DNA of 64,000 nt from Turnera subulata. Its lineage: Eukaryota > Streptophyta > Magnoliopsida > Malpighiales > Passifloraceae. The notes under the pieces were generated by a model. The model made no database searches, was not told the origin of the DNA, and saw nothing but the letters and a program-made list of their open reading frames with translations. Location: NCBI GenBank assembly GCA_028386065.3, contig JAKUCV010000994.1, positions 44,304-108,303 of the forward strand, read 5' to 3'. Of this stretch, positions 60,607 through 64,000 are shown piece after piece; position 1 is the first letter of the stretch, and every line of letters begins with the position of its first letter. Made by a program: the position numbers and the translations under genes.

Positions 60607-60660
60607 CAAAGGCCCGTCTATTGGTGTGGAACTGTAGAGGAATTGCTAGGCGTTCCCAGG
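60607..60660 (+). mobile_element. LINE ORF2 fragment: start of the AP-endonuclease domain, cut by an LTR
   Basis: The plus strand encodes KARLLVWNCRGIARRSQ, the typical opening of the plant L1 endonuclease (WNCRG). The frame stops being LINE-like exactly at 60661, where an LTR begins. The remainder should lie beyond the right edge of the window. Confidence 0.7.
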
Positions 60661-61276
60661 TGAAACGCCCCGACCCGTATTTACCATACACAGTAAACAC
60701 GAGCCGGAACTATGACGACCCAACCAAAACAAGCCCGGGCATACAGTGTGTACAACAGAAACACGGCCCAACGACCCAAAATAGGAAACATCATAATTAA
60801 CAAAACCGGCCCAATGGCCCAATAATAACTATAAAATGCACAGCGGAAGACTTAACAGCTCACATAAACACTGTATGCGACAAAGATGCAAACTATGGAT
60901 TCGAGCCCTGTCCAAGGGATAACGCCGCAGCCTGTCTGGAAATGCATTAAACCTGTACCACAAATAACTCATCCTACGGGATGAAAGCCCGCAGGTGAGG
61001 GGTGAGTCCGAAGTGCTCACCGACGAAGGATAAACAGAGATATGCAGGCAACTATAATACTTCAAAGAAGAAATACAGACAATAGTCACAATCATACCAA
61101 AGGCAATACCGTACAAGACAGACCAAATTCAAAGACTCGACCCAAACGTACCAAGGACTATTAAGACTAAATCAAAAATCCATTTTCCATTTTTTTATCT
61201 TTCCGGTCCCGTCACGAATAAGCTGAGGTCGTACCAGGCTATCAACCTATTTATGGTGCCAAATCAAAAAGAACCC

Positions 61277-61395
61277 GGGATCAACATCCCAATATCAAAT
61301 CTAAGGGATCAACATCCCAATCACAATCTCAGGGATCAACATCCCAATCAAAAATCCTGGATCAACATCCCAATCAAACCGGCATCAACATGCCC
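61277..61395. repeat. Five tandem hairpin units, GGGAT-CAAC-ATCCC type
   Basis: Units start at 61277, 61305, 61332, 61358 and 61381, spaced 23-28 bp. Units 1-3 are GGGATCAACATCCC. Unit 4 has T in place of the first G. Unit 5 is GGCATCAACATGCC, where both arms changed together. Confidence 0.9.
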
Positions 61396-63372
61396 ATTAC
61401 AAGTAACCCAGATCATGGCCACCACAAAGCAGTCTCAAACCATCCGTTCGTACCACTACTTACCACGTGACAATTATATCATCATCATCCAAAACCAAAT
61501 CTCAAATCAACTTCAAATTTCCATTTTTTTCCCCAATTATCCATATCACAGTTTATTCCGACAAACTAGTCACATCACAGTCTATCGACATCAAACACAA
61601 TAACCAAATCAGTCAAACAATTATCCAACTTCCTATTAACTCAAATTATATGACAGACCAATCCAGCAATAGTTTTATAGCATCAATCATTCACAACCCA
61701 ATATCAATCGCAACACAGTATCTAAGAAACCATTAATGGTCAACATAGCAGTTCAATCACGCAGAGCAATATCAAAAGTCACACACGGAAACTACATCAA
61801 CAAATCCGTATCATCAAATATCCAACAATAATATATATCATCACAATTTCCAATATTCAATTTCACAAGTTGTTCAACTTACTATTACCAAAGGCTAACC
61901 CACAGACTAAACCGTCAACATATCTTAACACCAATCATTCACAATTAACAAATCAACGTCAATCACAACACAATATTCACAGAACCGATATCACATACCA
62001 ACAACAACAACATTAACCATAACAACAGTTTAATCCAATAACAAAACACACAAAGTATTACAGGCACATATCAAGGCTTATACATCCTCACCTTGGCCGA
62101 TTACTCAACTCCAAAGACAATGTCCGGTCCCAAGCCGGCTACTCGGGAAACTGTCCGATATCATAACCTATACAACAAAACAGTATACTCACATAAATGC
62201 ACATAATCGGTATACTATGATGCTAATACTACGAAATATACCCATCCCGATTCTTATCCGTTATTATTATCTTTTATCGAAAATAATTAACCGTACGTAT
62301 TTCTGAATATAATTTCGGTACCATACTTTAATTAAAACTCTCGAAAATATTTTCATAGAATAATTATAATTTCCAAAATAATAATTACCATAATTTTTCT
62401 GGAAAAGATAACATATGTTCATATATTTTCCAAAATATTTTCCGTTAAACTATTTATCATAATATGATTACCAAGTATTATTAGTATTTTTATTCTACAT
62501 AAAATATATAAATAATCGTATGCTACGTATATTCTTTACCGGAGAACATATACTCATAAAGGCTTATTCTGAAAATAAATACAAATTAATAAATAGGTAC
62601 TTTTATTTCCTAAAAATAAATTACTTTCCAAACAATTATATATCCATATAGTTATATACATTTCGGAAATATTACTTATATGTAATTTTTTTCAGGAAAT
62701 ATATTCCTTTTATTTATTATTGTTATTATTATTTTATACTTTTGGGTTTTTATATAACTAATACTTATTTATCATCTTTATTACCATTTATTAATTTATG
62801 TTAATATATTTCTGGTTATAAGATTAATGATATACCAGGGTGGACCTTTTGATTCAGCCCAAAGCCAAACACTTGAGCCCAATCACAGGCCATTGTATAC
62901 AAGCAGCCCAGAAGAAGACCTGGGCCAAGCATCTCAGCCCAGTCGGCAGGCCAAGCACGCAACTCACCAAGGCTCAACGGTTCTGGGCTCGGCGTTGCAG
63001 TGGCGAGGCGTGGACGGCTGCTGGCAGTTGGCCGAGGACGGTGAACAGCAACGTGAGGGGAGCTCGAGGCGACAGCGATAAGGGAGAAGGAAGGACCGGC
63101 AGGTCCGGGCGTCGGCTGCGGGCCTGCTCGCGACGGGCAGCGCTGCAGGCGAGCTCGGGGAGGAGGAGAAGTAGACGAGAAGGAGGTGGTGGCGGCCGGC
63201 TACAGACGGCGGTGAGGTGATGGTCTCAGGTGGTGATTGGCGGCGTCGGGGAGGTGGAGTTTCACTTCTACTTCCATGGTAGAAGGGAAGGAAGGGGACG
63301 GGGTGTTTCGGGGAAAGAAGGTTTAAGAGGAGGAAAGGCCGATGCGATTAGGTTTAGAAGAGTGGTTGGTGC

Positions 63373-64000
63373 TGTCACGCCCCGTCTTAACGTGACCGGC
63401 CAGGTGCCTTGTACATTACTAAGCATGTCACAGGGCACCCAAAGGCCTACGTCAAATGTTGGGCAGAAGTTAGCCCGACGGGCACCTAACCCAAACCGCA
63501 GCAAAACATCCACACTTAGCATCATATGATAAGGTACAGAATTAACCATACAACAACCACACTATATTATACATCTGGTCTGTACATTAAGCGGGGCACT
63601 AGGTGAGTTGTTTCAGCCAATTATTCTCAATTTACAAGTAGTTTTGGCCAAGTACCCATCAACTAACAAAGCACGCCTCTCAGGCCTTCCCTCACCAAGC
63701 TAATCAGCTCCTTGCCCTGAAACAAAGGGATGGAAAGAGGGGGGGTGAGTCCACTGACTCAATAAGCCGGTGATCACACAAGTAACAGCAATGACACACA
63801 CAAGCAGCCATAACACCCAACAGCTAAACATCAATGCACCGTGATCAGCCCACGGGTAAGCTATCGTGATGATGTACTAAGCCTACCTGAATGGTCTGGT
63901 AGCCCTGCCAACGATGTTACTCCTTAGCCCACAGCCACGGGAAGTGCTCGTGACTTGCTACCAAACCAGACACGGCGCCTAGCACAACACCACCATCATC
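63373..64000 (-). mobile_element. LTR-like element nested in the previous LTR (runs off the window)
   Basis: TGTCACGCCCCGTCTTAACG begins abruptly inside the GC-rich block of the outer LTR. It resembles the 3' ends of the other minus-strand LTRs (ACGCCCCG, then a GAGGGG-GGTGAGTC stretch near 63740). Left flank GGTGC is the candidate target duplication; the other end is outside the window. Confidence 0.55.

Larger units (their letters stand above)
60661..64000 (-). mobile_element. Gypsy-type LTR, minus strand, running off the window and itself interrupted
   Basis: The left end TGAAACGCCCCGACCC is the LTR 3' end. About 430 bp from here match the left part of the solo LTR at 30536 closely. The LTR contains the repeat array at 61277-61395, an AT-rich stretch (62200-62830) and a GC-rich block (62940-63330). 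It is broken at 63373 by another LTR-like element. The right end is outside the window, so the target duplication (left flank CCAGG) cannot be tested. Confidence 0.75.

Noticed and set aside
62827..63549. Plus-strand frames of 84-126 codons
   Set aside because: They sit in the GC-rich part of the right-edge LTR and cross the nested junction at 63373.
55762..64000. One full retrotransposon with 3' LTR at 55762 and 5' LTR at 60661
   Set aside because: The two LTRs belong to different families, no primer-binding site follows 60661, and a LINE reading frame is broken exactly at 60661.
1..64000. CRISPR array, bacterial operon or phage features
   Set aside because: None present; the sequence is plant nuclear DNA.

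Overview
The window is nuclear DNA from a eudicot-type flowering plant. The evidence is intron-rich genes with GT..AG junctions, plant-type protein families (FAB1, COG3, RAD51, four type I pectin methylesterases), plant U2 snRNA genes with the plant upstream element, plant L1-like LINEs with an RNase H domain, and large gypsy-type LTRs. The species cannot be fixed from the sequence. There is one assembly gap of 460 N (30989-31448).

Layout. 1-3531 (+) is the last five exons of a FAB1 phosphatidylinositol-3-phosphate 5-kinase gene whose 5' part lies outside the window. 5525-14586 (-) is a complete 25-exon COG3 gene (784 codons), tail-to-tail with FAB1. 15213-18188 (-) is a complete 9-exon RAD51 gene (343 codons), which includes one GC..AG intron. 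From 21.8 to 53.2 kb, four genes for PMEI-PME proteins (pectin methylesterase fused to its inhibitor-like pro-region) all lie on the minus strand: 21866-24960, 34291-36251, 38357-40399 and 51327-53143. The second is flanked on each side by an intact U2 snRNA gene on the same strand, and a broken U2 5' fragment lies near 37.6 kb.

The rest is transposon-rich. A solo LTR (30536-32810, target duplication AATTT) contains the gap. Two 5'-truncated LINEs of one subfamily (42227-47899 and 47981-50440), each with its own target-site duplication, sit 57 bp apart between PME genes three and four. The first was later split by a 3,053-bp LTR (44548-47600, duplication AGAAC). The right end, from 55.7 kb on, holds a minus-strand LTR with its polypurine tract, an unassigned transposon-like segment with several unrecognised reading frames and the start of a LINE endonuclease frame, then another LTR (from 60661) that is itself interrupted by a further LTR-like element (from 63373).

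The host genes are ordinary housekeeping and cell-wall genes: lipid kinase signalling at endosomes, Golgi tethering, recombination repair and pectin remodelling. The least explained signals are in the repeats. They are arrays of short hairpins at about the same distance from the 3' end of three different LTRs, one with a compensatory stem change, and the unassigned frames at 58.7-60.6 kb. Others are the GTG in place of ATG at the start of the third PME gene and sequence differences between the two U2 copies.
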